From the NCBI RefSeq assembly GCF_900104335.1, contig NZ_FMXT01000003.1:124001-188000 (forward strand): a DNA stretch of 64,000 nucleotides, in the 5' to 3' direction. This stretch comes from Pseudobutyrivibrio sp. YE44. GTDB lineage: Bacteria; Bacillota; Clostridia; Lachnospirales; Lachnospiraceae. Both the position numbers and the translations under genes were made by a program. The notes under the pieces are model-generated. The model did not search any database. It saw nothing but the letters and a program-made list of their open reading frames with translations, and was not told the origin of the DNA. Each line of letters begins with the position of its first letter. The stretch's first letter is position 1. This document shows positions 1 to 8,836 of this stretch, piece after piece.

Positions 1-494
1 AGCCTGAAATTACAACGGAAGAGGATGAGCTTGGAATGCTTCAGCAGAAGTCCAGTCTCATGATGACGCGACTATCAGATATTATTACAAAGCAAAAGTA
101 TGTCCTTGGTGAAATGGAAAAGGGTAATTTGATGGTTGAGGATATTGATGAGTTCCCTGGTGATTTGAACGAAATTTCAACCTCTGTAAACTCTATCAAG
201 GAAAGCTTTAATGACATTATTTCAGACATTCAGTTCTCAGCAATCAACCTTCAAAGCTTCGCAATGGGTATAAATGAAACTAGTGATTTGGAAGATATGA
301 GAATGGTATTTGAAGAGCTATCTGCAGAGGCAAATGCCCTTATGGAAAAGACTGCTCGATTTAATACAAGTCTTCCACCTGCTCCTACATATGAGGCTTC
401 AAATCTGGACGGATATGAAAATGATGTAGATGATATTCCAGAAGATGAGGAAACAACCTCTGGAAGCGTGTTTGATTATAGAGATGATTTCTAA
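1..494 (+). CDS. C-terminal part of a chemoreceptor-like (HAMP/coiled-coil) protein, truncated by window start
   Basis: The reading frame is already open at base 3, so the gene starts upstream of the window and only about 164 C-terminal residues are seen. The segment around YVLGEMEKGNL followed by a GDL-x-E-I turn and long amphipathic helices resembles the HAMP and post-HAMP helices of Lachnospiraceae methyl-accepting chemotaxis proteins. The kinase-contact hairpin of true MCPs is absent, and the chain ends in a short acidic tail rich in D, E and S. It may therefore be a degenerate receptor or another membrane sensor. A terminator follows directly. The family assignment is tentative. Confidence 0.5.
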   Translation, partial: PEITTEEDELGMLQQKSSLMMTRLSDIITKQKYVLGEMEKGNLMVEDIDEFPGDLNEISTSVNSIKESFNDIISDIQFSAINLQSFAMGINETSDLEDMRMVFEELSAEANALMEKTARFNTSLPPAPTYEASNLDGYENDVDDIPEDEETTSGSVFDYRDDF

Positions 495-509
495 AGTAAA
501 ATGATTTTT

Positions 510-545
510 AAGGAGTCTTCACAAAAAGTGAGGGCTCCTTTTATT
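510..545 (+). terminator. Rho-independent terminator of the receptor-like gene
   Basis: AAGGAGTCTTCAC pairs with GTGAGGGCTCCTT around an A-rich loop and is followed by a TTTTATTAT tract, 16 bases after the stop codon. Confidence 0.75.
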
Positions 546-564
546 ATGTTTGCACAAAAATAGC

Positions 565-599
565 GCAACCGATTGCAAAGGATTTTTGGTTGTGATACT
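565..599 (+). promoter_or_regulatory. Promoter and near-palindromic operator of the first LacI-type regulator
   Basis: GCAACCGATTGC (565-576) is an imperfect version of the CAACCGGTTG palindrome found before and inside the malE-like gene. It overlaps a possible -35 (TTGCAA, 573-578) followed by TGTGATACT as an extended -10 (591-599). The position suggests autoregulation of the downstream regulator. The ACAAGAG/CTCTTGT inverted repeat at 610-625 lies in the leader. Confidence 0.5.
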
Positions 600-655
600 G
601 TTCTAATTGACAAGAGCCCTCTTGTATAGAAGTGGCTCGGATGAGGTGTATAAAA

Positions 656-1645
656 ATGGGACATACATTAGATTCAATTGCAAAGGAATTAGGTTTAAGT
701 AAAACAACTGTAAGCCGCGCAATTTCTGGCAAAGGCAGAATTTCAGAGGAAACAAGAAAGAAGGTCAATGATTATATCAAGGAGATTAATTATAGACCTA
801 GCGCTGTTGCGCGCTCTCTTGCAGCAAACCGCACTTTCAACGTGGGCCTTGTAGTGCCAGCGGATTCAGCTCTTGGAGAGATGCCATACTTCCAGACACT
901 TATGACCGGTGTATGTGATCGCGCAATGGATTATGACTATGATGTCCTTATCATTTTAGCTGATAATGAGGGAATCACAGCCCTTAAGCATGCTGTTCAA
1001 AATCGCAAGATTGATGCTGTTATTGTCAGCCGTTGTGAGCGTGACTCTAAGGTAATTAACTTCCTTAAAGAGTCTGCAATTCCTTATATTGTTGTGGGAA
1101 ATCCTATGGATCCAGTTGTTCCATATGTGGATCATGACAATGCTGGTGCAGCTGCCAGAATGATTGAAACCCTTATAGATGCTGGGGTTACTCGCATGGC
1201 TCTTATTGGCGGTGGAGAGAATATCAATGTTACTCACAGCCGACTTCAGGGCTTTAGAAATGGTTTTATAAATAAAGGTCTAAAAGCAGATGAAAGTCTG
1301 ATTTTCTTAAATATGCATAAAAGTGAACGCTTGGATTCAGTGCTTAAGGGTGCTTTGTCCGAAGGTGCAGAATGTATTGTTTGTATGGATGATATGCTTT
1401 GTAACTCAGTGCTTAACTGTCTTCATAATGATGGTATTTTAGTGCCAGAGGATGTTAAGCTTTGCTCATTTTATGATTCTAATTTGTTATCAACATCAAA
1501 GCCTTCAATTACAAGCTTATATTTCGATGCAAAGAAGCTTGGAGCACAGTGTATTGAAATACTAATGCGCAACTTAGAAGGCGAAAGTATCACAAATGTA
1601 ATTGTTAAAGATTTTAATATTCAAATGCGAGACAGTACAACTTAG
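656..1645 (+). CDS. malR: LacI-family transcriptional regulator of the maltodextrin module
   Basis: The N-terminus is a LacI helix-turn-helix (TLDSIAKELGLSKTTVSRA) with hinge residues YRPSAVARSLA, followed by a periplasmic-binding-protein-like effector domain, about 329 residues in all, the usual length. I place the start at the ATG at 656, where GAGGTG lies 7 bases upstream; a GTG at 632 would add eight residues ahead of the helix-turn-helix. The gene lies upstream of a MalE-like binding protein, two permeases and a GH13 enzyme. CAACCGGTTG-type palindromes stand at its own promoter and at malE, so it most likely represses the module until a maltodextrin-type ligand binds. The ligand is inferred from context. 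Confidence 0.85.
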   Translation: MGHTLDSIAKELGLSKTTVSRAISGKGRISEETRKKVNDYIKEINYRPSAVARSLAANRTFNVGLVVPADSALGEMPYFQTLMTGVCDRAMDYDYDVLIILADNEGITALKHAVQNRKIDAVIVSRCERDSKVINFLKESAIPYIVVGNPMDPVVPYVDHDNAGAAARMIETLIDAGVTRMALIGGGENINVTHSRLQGFRNGFINKGLKADESLIFLNMHKSERLDSVLKGALSEGAECIVCMDDMLCNSVLNCLHNDGILVPEDVKLCSFYDSNLLSTSKPSITSLYFDAKKLGAQCIEILMRNLEGESITNVIVKDFNIQMRDSTT

Positions 1646-1691
1646 TAAAAATTCATAAAGATTTCACAAAATAGTCGTGAAAATTGCTCAG

Positions 1692-1743
1692 TTGACGAAA
1701 AACGGTCTTAGATATAGGATTATAATTAAAGAACAACCGGTTG
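1692..1743 (+). promoter_or_regulatory. malE promoter with perfect CAACCGGTTG operator
   Basis: TATAAT at 1721-1726 forms the -10; TTGACG at 1692-1697 is the best -35 sequence, but its spacing (23) is too long for that -10. The perfect palindrome CAACCGGTTG at 1734-1743 covers the expected transcription start, a classic position for a LacI-type repressor. Confidence 0.65.
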
Positions 1744-1800
1744 CACTAACTGCAGCCTGGGAGTATAAATATCATTTATGAGAAAAATGGAGGAATTATC

Positions 1801-3087
1801 ATGAAGAGAAAGTTAGTATCAGCACTTCTTGTTTCTACAATGGCAGTAACAGCTTTTGTAGGATGTGGTTCAAAAGCTGAAGAGACATCAGAGTCTACAG
1901 CTACTGCAAATTCAGGAGATGCATCAGAGGGTGCTTCATCAGAGGATGCAATCGCAAACCTTATTGCAGCAACAGAGGGAACAGTAAACATTGACCTTTG
2001 GTGCTCAGAGACAGAGCAGTATCAGACAGTAATGAAGAAGCTTTGCGATGATTTCGCAGCTCAGTATCCAGATGTAGATTTCAACATCACACTTGGTGCT
2101 GTTTCAGAAGCTGATATGAAGGATAGAGTTCTTGAGGATGTTGAGGCAGCAGCTGATGTATTCGTATTCCCAGATGATCAGCTTGAGGCACTTGTTAAGG
2201 CAGGCGCTCTTAACGAAGTAGCAGCTCAGTACACATACGATATGAACGAGACTGATACACCAGCAACAGTTGAGGCTGCTCAGTATGACGGAAAGCAGTA
2301 TGGCTATCCATTCACAGCTTCAAACGGATATTTCTTATATTATGATAAGAACCAGTTATCAGAGGAAGATGTAGCTTCTTGGGAGGCACTTACAGCTAAG
2401 GCTGAGGAGCTTGGTAAGGAAGTTGGTTGTGAGACAGCAAACGGCTGGTACTTATACGGTTTCTTCCAGGGCGCTGGATGTACGCTTACAGAGAACGAAG
2501 ATCAGTCAAACAACTGTGACTGGAACAACGAGACAGGTCTTGCAGCAGCTGAGTCACTTCAGTCAATCGCTTCTTCTAAGGCATACAAGAGCTACGGAAA
2601 CGATGACCTTCTTGCAAACCTTAACGATGGCAAGGTTGTAGCTTATGTTTCTGGTACATGGAATGTTAACGCATTCTCAGAGGCTTATGGCGATGGATAT
2701 GCAGCAACAAAGCTTCCTACATTCAAGGTAAACGGTGAGGACAAGCAGATGGCTTCTTACTCAGGTTACAAGTTTGTAGGTGTTAACGCATACGCAGAGA
2801 ACACAGGTTGGTCAATGCTTCTTGCTGAGTACCTCACAAACGCAACTTCACAGGAAGCTGTTTACGAGGCAACAGGCGAGGGTCCTTCAAACACAGAGGC
2901 ACTTGCAAAGGCTTCTTCTCCAGCACTTGACGCTCTTGCAGCTCAGTCAGAGTTTGCACAGCTTCAGAGAGTTGGTGGCAACTACTGGAGCCCAGCAGAG
3001 TCACTTGGAAAGAACATCCTTGACGGAAAGGTATCTCAGAAGGTACTTGATGATGCTGTAGCTGGTATTACTCAACCGGTTGAATAA
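1801..3087 (+). CDS. malE: Maltose/maltodextrin-type ABC transporter substrate-binding lipoprotein
   Basis: The protein has a lipoprotein signal peptide with lipobox FVGC (Cys22), an S/T/E-rich linker, and then an extracellular solute-binding domain of family 1 (cluster with MalE), 428 residues. The region around VNIDLWCSETEQYQTVMKKL is the typical first lobe. Acting at the outer membrane face, it would deliver maltodextrins to the permeases encoded just downstream. The start is an ATG preceded by GGAGG. Codon use is strongly biased, as in highly expressed genes (glutamine CAG throughout), except at the extreme 3' end, where CAA CCG GTT forms a second operator-like palindrome. The sugar specificity is inferred from the neighbouring GH13 enzyme. 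Confidence 0.85.
   Translation: MKRKLVSALLVSTMAVTAFVGCGSKAEETSESTATANSGDASEGASSEDAIANLIAATEGTVNIDLWCSETEQYQTVMKKLCDDFAAQYPDVDFNITLGAVSEADMKDRVLEDVEAAADVFVFPDDQLEALVKAGALNEVAAQYTYDMNETDTPATVEAAQYDGKQYGYPFTASNGYFLYYDKNQLSEEDVASWEALTAKAEELGKEVGCETANGWYLYGFFQGAGCTLTENEDQSNNCDWNNETGLAAAESLQSIASSKAYKSYGNDDLLANLNDGKVVAYVSGTWNVNAFSEAYGDGYAATKLPTFKVNGEDKQMASYSGYKFVGVNAYAENTGWSMLLAEYLTNATSQEAVYEATGEGPSNTEALAKASSPALDALAAQSEFAQLQRVGGNYWSPAESLGKNILDGKVSQKVLDDAVAGITQPVE
3073..3082 (+). promoter_or_regulatory. Intragenic CAACCGGTTG palindrome at the malE 3' end
   Basis: A second perfect copy of the operator seen at 1734-1743 lies in the last codons of malE (TCAACCGGTTGA at 3072-3083). It uses the only CAA glutamine and only CCG proline codon visible in that gene, suggesting selection on the DNA word. 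Confidence 0.5.
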
Positions 3088-3120
3088 GCAAATTTTTATT
3101 TAAACCCCAAAATTAATATT

Positions 3121-3162
3121 GGCCCATGGGCTTGAATCAAGTTCAAGCTCATGAGCCTTTTT
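3121..3162 (+). terminator. Strong hairpin terminator between malE and malF
   Basis: GGCCCATGGGCTTGAA pairs (with G-U wobbles) with TTCAAGCTCATGAGCC around TCAAG, followed by TTTTT. It sits inside the operon and would make the binding protein mRNA far more abundant than the permease mRNA. Confidence 0.75.
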
Positions 3163-3186
3163 AAAAGCTCTTTATAAGAGGTGTCT

Positions 3187-4611
3187 ATGAAAAATCTATT
3201 AAACAAACTAGGAAGCAGCTTAAAAGCTTTTGGACACTCAGTAGTGTCAGGTGATATCTGGGTTAAGCTTTCCCTTATCATCATGGGCGCTGGTTATTTC
3301 GGTAGAAAACAGATCATGCGCGGAATTCTTATGACCCTCCTAGAGGTTGGTGTTATCTCCTCTATTGTGGGTGTATTTATGCCATATATGTCAAAGCTTA
3401 ATACTCTTGGTACAGTTCAAAGAGAAGAGATTTTTGACATTGTAACAATGAAAAAAACTGTAAACGATTACGATAACTCCCTTTTGATTCTTCTTTATGG
3501 AATTATTGGAATTCTTGTAATCCTTGCATTTATCGCATTATATATCGCAAATGTTAATGCTGTTTACCGTATTCAGAAAATGGCTGAGGAAGGTGAGCAC
3601 ATTAACAGCTTTAAGGATGATATAGCATCTTTCAAAAACGAAAGATTCCACATTACACTTTTAACCCTTCCAAGTTTAGGTGTAATTCTAATCAATGTTA
3701 TTCCAATTTTATTCATGGTTTGTATCGCATTTACGAATTATGATGAGAACCATCAGCCACCAACTTACCTCTTCACTTGGGTTGGTATCAAAAACTTCGT
3801 AAATCTTTTCACAACAAGCCAGACAATCACTTTTGGATACGCATTTGTTAGAGTTCTTGCTTGGACCCTTATCTGGGCAGTTCTTGCAACAGCAACAACT
3901 TTCCTTGGTGGTATTCTTCTTGCTCAGTTTATTAACCATGAGGATACACACTTAAAGGGAATGTGGAGAACACTTTTCGTAATCACAATCGGTATTCCAC
4001 AGTTCGTTACACTTCTTCTTATCAGTAAGATGTTTGGTGACAACGGTATCGTAAATACAATGTGTGCAAATGTTGGAATCTTAGATTTCTTCAAGCATAT
4101 TGGATTGTTATCTCCAGGTGATGCTTGCATCCCATTCCTTTCTAGACCAGGTTGGGTTCATGTTTCAATCATCCTTGTAAATATTTGGATTGGTATTCCA
4201 TATCAGATGCTTGTTGCAACAGGTATCCTTATGAATATCCCATCTGACCAGATTGAGTCAGCAAAGATTGATGGTGCCAACAAGTTCCAGATTTTCTGGA
4301 AGATTACAATGCCATACGTAATGTTCATCACAGGCCCATCACTTATTCAGTCAGTAATTGCAAACATTAATAACTTCAACGTTATTTACCTTCTTACAAA
4401 CAATTACGCAACTGGAAATATGTATATGGCAAACTCACACGCAAAGGAATGTGACTTGCTTATTACATGGTTGTTCACACTTACAAACGAGTACAGTAAC
4501 TTCAAGATGGCATCAGTTATCGGTATCGTAACCTTTGTTATCTGTGCTGCATTATCACTCCTTACCTTCTCAAGAATGATAGGTGGAGATAAAGAGGGGG
4601 TGTATAGATAA
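3187..4611 (+). CDS. malF: Maltodextrin ABC transporter permease, MalF type
   Basis: This is a 474-residue integral membrane permease of the binding-protein-dependent type with the cytoplasmic EAA-loop equivalent IESAKIDGANKFQIFWKI near residue 355, which contacts the ATPase. It carries an N-terminal extension of about 150 residues containing two extra membrane segments, longer than short CUT1 permeases and similar to MalF. I choose ATG 3187 because AGAGG lies 5 bases upstream; a GTG at 3181 overlaps that ribosome binding site. The stop overlaps the malG start by one base (TAATG), so translation is probably coupled. No ATP-binding subunit is encoded nearby; a shared MsmK/UgpC-type ATPase elsewhere is the expected partner. 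Confidence 0.85.
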   Translation: MKNLLNKLGSSLKAFGHSVVSGDIWVKLSLIIMGAGYFGRKQIMRGILMTLLEVGVISSIVGVFMPYMSKLNTLGTVQREEIFDIVTMKKTVNDYDNSLLILLYGIIGILVILAFIALYIANVNAVYRIQKMAEEGEHINSFKDDIASFKNERFHITLLTLPSLGVILINVIPILFMVCIAFTNYDENHQPPTYLFTWVGIKNFVNLFTTSQTITFGYAFVRVLAWTLIWAVLATATTFLGGILLAQFINHEDTHLKGMWRTLFVITIGIPQFVTLLLISKMFGDNGIVNTMCANVGILDFFKHIGLLSPGDACIPFLSRPGWVHVSIILVNIWIGIPYQMLVATGILMNIPSDQIESAKIDGANKFQIFWKITMPYVMFITGPSLIQSVIANINNFNVIYLLTNNYATGNMYMANSHAKECDLLITWLFTLTNEYSNFKMASVIGIVTFVICAALSLLTFSRMIGGDKEGVYR

Positions 4612-5453
4612 TGAAAAAGACATGGAAAATTATCGGTAGACATTTATTCTTAGCATTTTTAGCGTTTGTTTGGCTGATACCAATCTTTTGGTTAATCGTA
4701 ACAACCTTCAGTGCACAAAAGGGTATTAACACAAACCATTTCTTCCCAGAGCATTGGACACTTGCAAACTATCATCAGCTTTTCTTTGAGCCTGATTCAG
4801 CTGCAAATTTCCCTGCTTGGTTCAAGAATTCAATGATAATCGGTGTGTTTAGCTGCTTGATTTCATCTTGCTTCGTAATCATGACAGCTTATGCCTTCTC
4901 ATTCATTGATTTCAAGGGAAGAAAGGGACTTATGAGCTTCTCGCTCATCCTTGGTATGTTCCCAGGTGTTCTTTCAATGATTGCAATGTACTTCATTTTA
5001 AAGATGCTTGGACTTACTGATAGTGTAGTTGGACTTATAATTTTATACTCAGGAGCATCAGGACTTGGCTATTTGATTTTAAAGGGTTTCTTCGATACTG
5101 TTCCAGTTTCCCTTCATGAGGCGGCTAGATTGGAAGGTGCATCAGAGGCAACAATTTTTGCGAAGATTGTAGTTCCTCTTTCAAAGCCAATGATCGTTTA
5201 CACCGTTATTAATTCCTTCCTGAATCCATGGATGGACTTCGTAATGGTAAGACTTATGATTAAGTCAAAGGATCCAAAGGATTGGACAATGGCCTTAGGA
5301 CTTTTCCAATTGCTTCAGAGAGCACTTGTTAACCAGTATTTCGCATACTTCTGTTGCGGCGGATTGATGATTGCAGTACCTATTTCAATCCTTTTCATCA
5401 TAATGCAGAAGTTCTATGTTGAGGGCGTAACAGGAGGCGCAGTAAAAGGATAA
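4611..5453 (+). CDS. malG: Maltodextrin ABC transporter permease, MalG type
   Basis: A 280-residue permease with six predicted membrane helices and the conserved EAA loop EAARLEGASEATIFAKI around residues 170-186, followed by PLSKP. It forms the heterodimeric channel with the preceding MalF-like protein. Start and stop overlap by one base with malF and with the downstream GH13 gene, so three genes form a tightly coupled unit. Length and sequence agree with the family. Confidence 0.88.
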   Translation: MKKTWKIIGRHLFLAFLAFVWLIPIFWLIVTTFSAQKGINTNHFFPEHWTLANYHQLFFEPDSAANFPAWFKNSMIIGVFSCLISSCFVIMTAYAFSFIDFKGRKGLMSFSLILGMFPGVLSMIAMYFILKMLGLTDSVVGLIILYSGASGLGYLILKGFFDTVPVSLHEAARLEGASEATIFAKIVVPLSKPMIVYTVINSFLNPWMDFVMVRLMIKSKDPKDWTMALGLFQLLQRALVNQYFAYFCCGGLMIAVPISILFIIMQKFYVEGVTGGAVKG

Positions 5454-7075
5454 TGAATTTAGCAGGAATCACACATAGACCACTTAGTGAACAGGCTTAT
5501 ATGACAGCCGAAGACAGATTGGTGATTTCCCTAAAGAGTGCAAAGGGAGACCTGAAAAAGGCCTCCCTTTTCTTTGGGGATAGAGTAGATTTAGAAAAGA
5601 AAATGCGTGTCACAAAGGTTGAAATGGAGCTTGTGGCAACAGATGAAATTTTCGATTATTTTGAAGCAGAGGTAAAGACTAATCACACCAGAGTATGCTA
5701 TTACTTTTACCTTGAAGATAATTATGGAATTAAGCTTTATTACGATGAATATGGCTTTGCTGAAGAAGTAAGAGAGAACAGAACTCAGTATTTCCAATTT
5801 CCGTATTTACGAAGAGAAGATATGATAACCATGCCTGATTGGACCAAGAATATGGTTATGTACCACATCTTCCCAGATAGCTTTGCAGACGGTAAGAGAA
5901 GTATTTCTTGCCAGGGTAAGACTTTAACTGAAGGGGATGTGGAATATCGTTCTAATCTTGGTGGAAACCTTAAGGGAATTGTGGAAAACCTGGATTATAT
6001 TTCAGAGCTTGGTACAAACTGCATCTATATCAATCCTATTTTCAAAGCAAATTCCTACCATAAATATGACACCGTAGACTATATGGATATTGATCCATGC
6101 TTCGGTACCCTAGAAGATTTTAAGGAGCTGGTAAAGCAGTGTCATGCCAGAGATATTAAGGTAATTTTGGATGGAGTTTTCAATCATTGCGGACCAGACT
6201 TTTTCGCTTTCAAGGATGTGCTTGAAAAGGGTGAAAAATCAGAATATGTAGATTGGTTCTACAAGCTGAGATTTCCTATCCAAAGAAATCCATATCCAAA
6301 CTATGAGGCTTTTGCCTATGTTTCAAATATGCCAAAGCTCAACACTGGCAATCCAAAGGTGCAGGAATATTGTTGTGAAGTTGGTCGCTTCTGGATTCGT
6401 GAATGCGGTATTGATGGTTGGAGAATGGATGTGGCCAACGAAATCAATCATGAATTCTTTAGAGCTTTCAAGAGAGCTATAAGGGAAGAGAATCCTGAAA
6501 GCTTCTTAATAGGAGAAATCTGGGAGGATTCTACTGTTTGGCTTCAGGGAGATCAGTTCGATTCCACTATGAACTATACCTTCACAAATATATGCAGAGA
6601 TTTCTTTGCTGAAGAAAAAATAGGAATTAAGGAATTTGATGAAAGAATCCAGCATATGCTTCATAGGTATCCTAATCAGGTAACACTTGCGCAAATGAAT
6701 TTTTTAGATACTCATGATGTGGGAAGATTTTTAAGTTTTTGTAAGGGTGATGAAAGAAAGCTGAAGCTTGCGCTTGCATTTATGATGTGTGCACCAGGTA
6801 TTCCATCTGTTTTCTATGGAGATGAAAAGGGTATGGAAGGCTTGAAAGAGTGTGAATACAGAAAGCCAATGCCATGGGATAAAACAACAGAGATTGAAGA
6901 ATTTTATCGCAAGTGGATACATATTAGAAGAAATTCAAAGGCTCTCAGCCAAGGCTCATATCGAACAGAGCTTGTTGATGAAAACAACAAATTATACTGT
7001 TTCAGCAGAACCTATGGCCAAGAGACTGTTAAGGTCACAATGAATTTAGCGACTTACGAGATAGTAATTTCCTGA
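5453..7075 (+). CDS. Intracellular GH13 alpha-glucosidic hydrolase (neopullulanase/cyclomaltodextrinase/maltogenic amylase type)
   Basis: A 540-residue GH13 enzyme without signal peptide. The N-terminal 120 residues resemble the beta-rich N domain of neopullulanases; the TIM barrel follows from MVMYHIFPDSF. All four GH13 motifs are present: DGVFNHCG, GWRMDVANE with nucleophile Asp326, IGEIWED with acid/base Glu355, and FLDTHD with Asp422. It would cut imported maltodextrins or cyclodextrins in the cytosol. The ATG overlaps the malG stop, placing it in the transporter operon under the same LacI-type control. The last 30 bases overlap, tail to tail, with the glycosyltransferase gene on the other strand. 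The exact substrate within GH13 cannot be decided from sequence by eye. Confidence 0.87.
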   Translation: MNLAGITHRPLSEQAYMTAEDRLVISLKSAKGDLKKASLFFGDRVDLEKKMRVTKVEMELVATDEIFDYFEAEVKTNHTRVCYYFYLEDNYGIKLYYDEYGFAEEVRENRTQYFQFPYLRREDMITMPDWTKNMVMYHIFPDSFADGKRSISCQGKTLTEGDVEYRSNLGGNLKGIVENLDYISELGTNCIYINPIFKANSYHKYDTVDYMDIDPCFGTLEDFKELVKQCHARDIKVILDGVFNHCGPDFFAFKDVLEKGEKSEYVDWFYKLRFPIQRNPYPNYEAFAYVSNMPKLNTGNPKVQEYCCEVGRFWIRECGIDGWRMDVANEINHEFFRAFKRAIREENPESFLIGEIWEDSTVWLQGDQFDSTMNYTFTNICRDFFAEEKIGIKEFDERIQHMLHRYPNQVTLAQMNFLDTHDVGRFLSFCKGDERKLKLALAFMMCAPGIPSVFYGDEKGMEGLKECEYRKPMPWDKTTEIEEFYRKWIHIRRNSKALSQGSYRTELVDENNKLYCFSRTYGQETVKVTMNLATYEIVIS

Positions 7076-8545
7076 ACCGAAATTCATAATTAAATGACAA
7101 TCTAAATCAGGGAAAAGATTTTGTGCTTCTTTGTCATAAAGAAGGAGTACAAAATCTTTTTTTTGATTACTGATATACTCATCAGCATCATTCTTATTAA
7201 TAAAAGCGTAGCTTTTTGCATTTGTCAGATTTGTAAAGGCACTTAACATTTCCCAATCAGAATCACAATATTCTACAAGCTTGTAATCCTTAATTGCTTC
7301 CTGCAATTCTGCTCTGTTAGGAGAGTAGTTATCATTTGGTAGATAAAAACCTCTATAGCCAAAATTCAACAAATTTAAAACAAGGAAGGCAATTAATAGG
7401 CCTTTTGTAATAGTCGCTTTTTTATATTTTGGACTTAAGAATTTTTGTACAGCAAGAACAGCAATAATCATAAATATGAATCCAACTGCTGCGATATATC
7501 TGCTGCTTTCAAAAGGTGCAACCTTACCAACAACACAGATATAAAGAAGACCTACGATAAATAAGGCAGTTTCATAGCACCAGATAGTCTGATTTGCTTT
7601 CTTTCTTCTAAAGAAAATGACTGCGATACAAATCAAAATGAGAAGAAAGGTACCGCTAAAAACATAGAAGTTTACAATACTAAACATTATAAAAATGCCT
7701 TTTAGTCCGGAGATAGAAGCAGCTTTACTAAGTGCATCCTGTCCTCTGGAACCTCTAAATATATGGCTTAATATGTGGTACCACATAAGAATATATAAAA
7801 TACCCGAGCCCACAAAAGTAAGGATGCTATTTCTAAGTTCGATGTAGCTCTTTTTAATGATTAAATTAACGCAGAAAACTGCGCAAAGGAAAAATCCATA
7901 AATCAGGAAATAATAGTGAGTAAACACACCTACAATAAGATTTAATCCTGCTAAAAGATAAAACCTCTTTGTTAGTGGTTTGTCCCAGTAGATTTTTATA
8001 AGATATGCAAATAGGATAGCCAATAATGTGAATTGAGCATACATCCTAATGAAGATGATGGTATCCAAAAAGGAAACGGTAGTACCAAAGGCAAGAATAA
8101 CTGCAAATGCAGAAAAATCGTCTTTGAAAATCAGCTTTGATAGCTTATAAAGAACGATTATTGATAAAGCCATAAAAACCATGTTTAAACCTATGCCGTA
8201 CCAAATACTAAATGTGTTTGGAAAAAGAGAGCATATAGTGTGGAAAAGACAATAGTAGAGTGGAGGATGAACATCGTTAGCTTGATTAGCCCATACATTA
8301 GTATAATTGAAGCCTTCGCCTTTTGATACTTCAACAAAATCCTTAAAAGGTCCTAATCCTTTATATTCTTTTCCATATTCAATATGTGGATATATGGAGC
8401 TAATATTGTTTGATAAACCATAGTTCCATACTTCGTCTACATGGAAGTCTTGTTTCCTCAATCCGAAGAAAACAACAAGAACGCTTAAGAATAAAATTAC
8501 AGAAAATAGCTTGATTATTTCGCTACTAGATAGCTTTGTTTTCAT
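7046..8545 (-). CDS. Polytopic membrane glycosyltransferase-like protein (GT39/ArnT-like fold)
   Basis: A 499-residue protein with about ten hydrophobic segments. The first extracytoplasmic loop begins with DEVWNYG (Asp37-Glu38), the acidic motif typical of GT-C polyprenyl-phosphate-sugar transferases, and later has DVHPPLYY, another conserved loop element. Such enzymes move a sugar from a polyprenyl phosphate carrier to an envelope acceptor outside the membrane; donor and acceptor are unknown here. A GGGAG ribosome binding site precedes ATG. A paralogue with the same two motifs lies at 48974-50590. The gene is convergent with, and overlaps, the GH13 gene. Confidence 0.65.
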   Translation of the reverse strand: MKTKLSSSEIIKLFSVILFLSVLVVFFGLRKQDFHVDEVWNYGLSNNISSIYPHIEYGKEYKGLGPFKDFVEVSKGEGFNYTNVWANQANDVHPPLYYCLFHTICSLFPNTFSIWYGIGLNMVFMALSIIVLYKLSKLIFKDDFSAFAVILAFGTTVSFLDTIIFIRMYAQFTLLAILFAYLIKIYWDKPLTKRFYLLAGLNLIVGVFTHYYFLIYGFFLCAVFCVNLIIKKSYIELRNSILTFVGSGILYILMWYHILSHIFRGSRGQDALSKAASISGLKGIFIMFSIVNFYVFSGTFLLILICIAVIFFRRKKANQTIWCYETALFIVGLLYICVVGKVAPFESSRYIAAVGFIFMIIAVLAVQKFLSPKYKKATITKGLLIAFLVLNLLNFGYRGFYLPNDNYSPNRAELQEAIKDYKLVEYCDSDWEMLSAFTNLTNAKSYAFINKNDADEYISNQKKDFVLLLYDKEAQNLFPDLDCHLIMNFGSGNYYLVSR

Positions 8546-8744
8546 ATCTCATTTCTCCCTACAAAGATAGTAAATAAAAAAACATAATCCGGAGGAAATT
8601 ATACCCTTCTTGGTTGATTGTGGCAATGATTTCAAAGGAAAAAACACTCGAAAAACATTGAAAACACAGAGAAATATGTATATACTTTGATGAAACTGTG
8701 AATTGCGCCCCACGGAACATTACTATTCTCTAATAGTTCATATT

Positions 8745-8772
8745 TTGTGCTTAATCTTTACACAATTATAAT
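8745..8772 (+). promoter_or_regulatory. Probable promoter of the DUF1292 gene
   Basis: TTGTGC (8745-8750), 16 bases, TATAAT (8767-8772); a second TATAAT at 8777-8782 is also possible. The preceding 8546-8740 region shows nothing else that I can support. Confidence 0.4.
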
Positions 8773-8836
8773 GTAATATAATTTTCATAAAATAAGTGTA
8801 GAAACGGGGGAAAGCAGTACTAAGGAGGAACCCGCG

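Noticed and set aside
2411-3061. Alternative forward frames inside malE rich in Q, T and R
   Set aside because: They are frame shadows of the biased malE codons (CAG, GCA, ACA).
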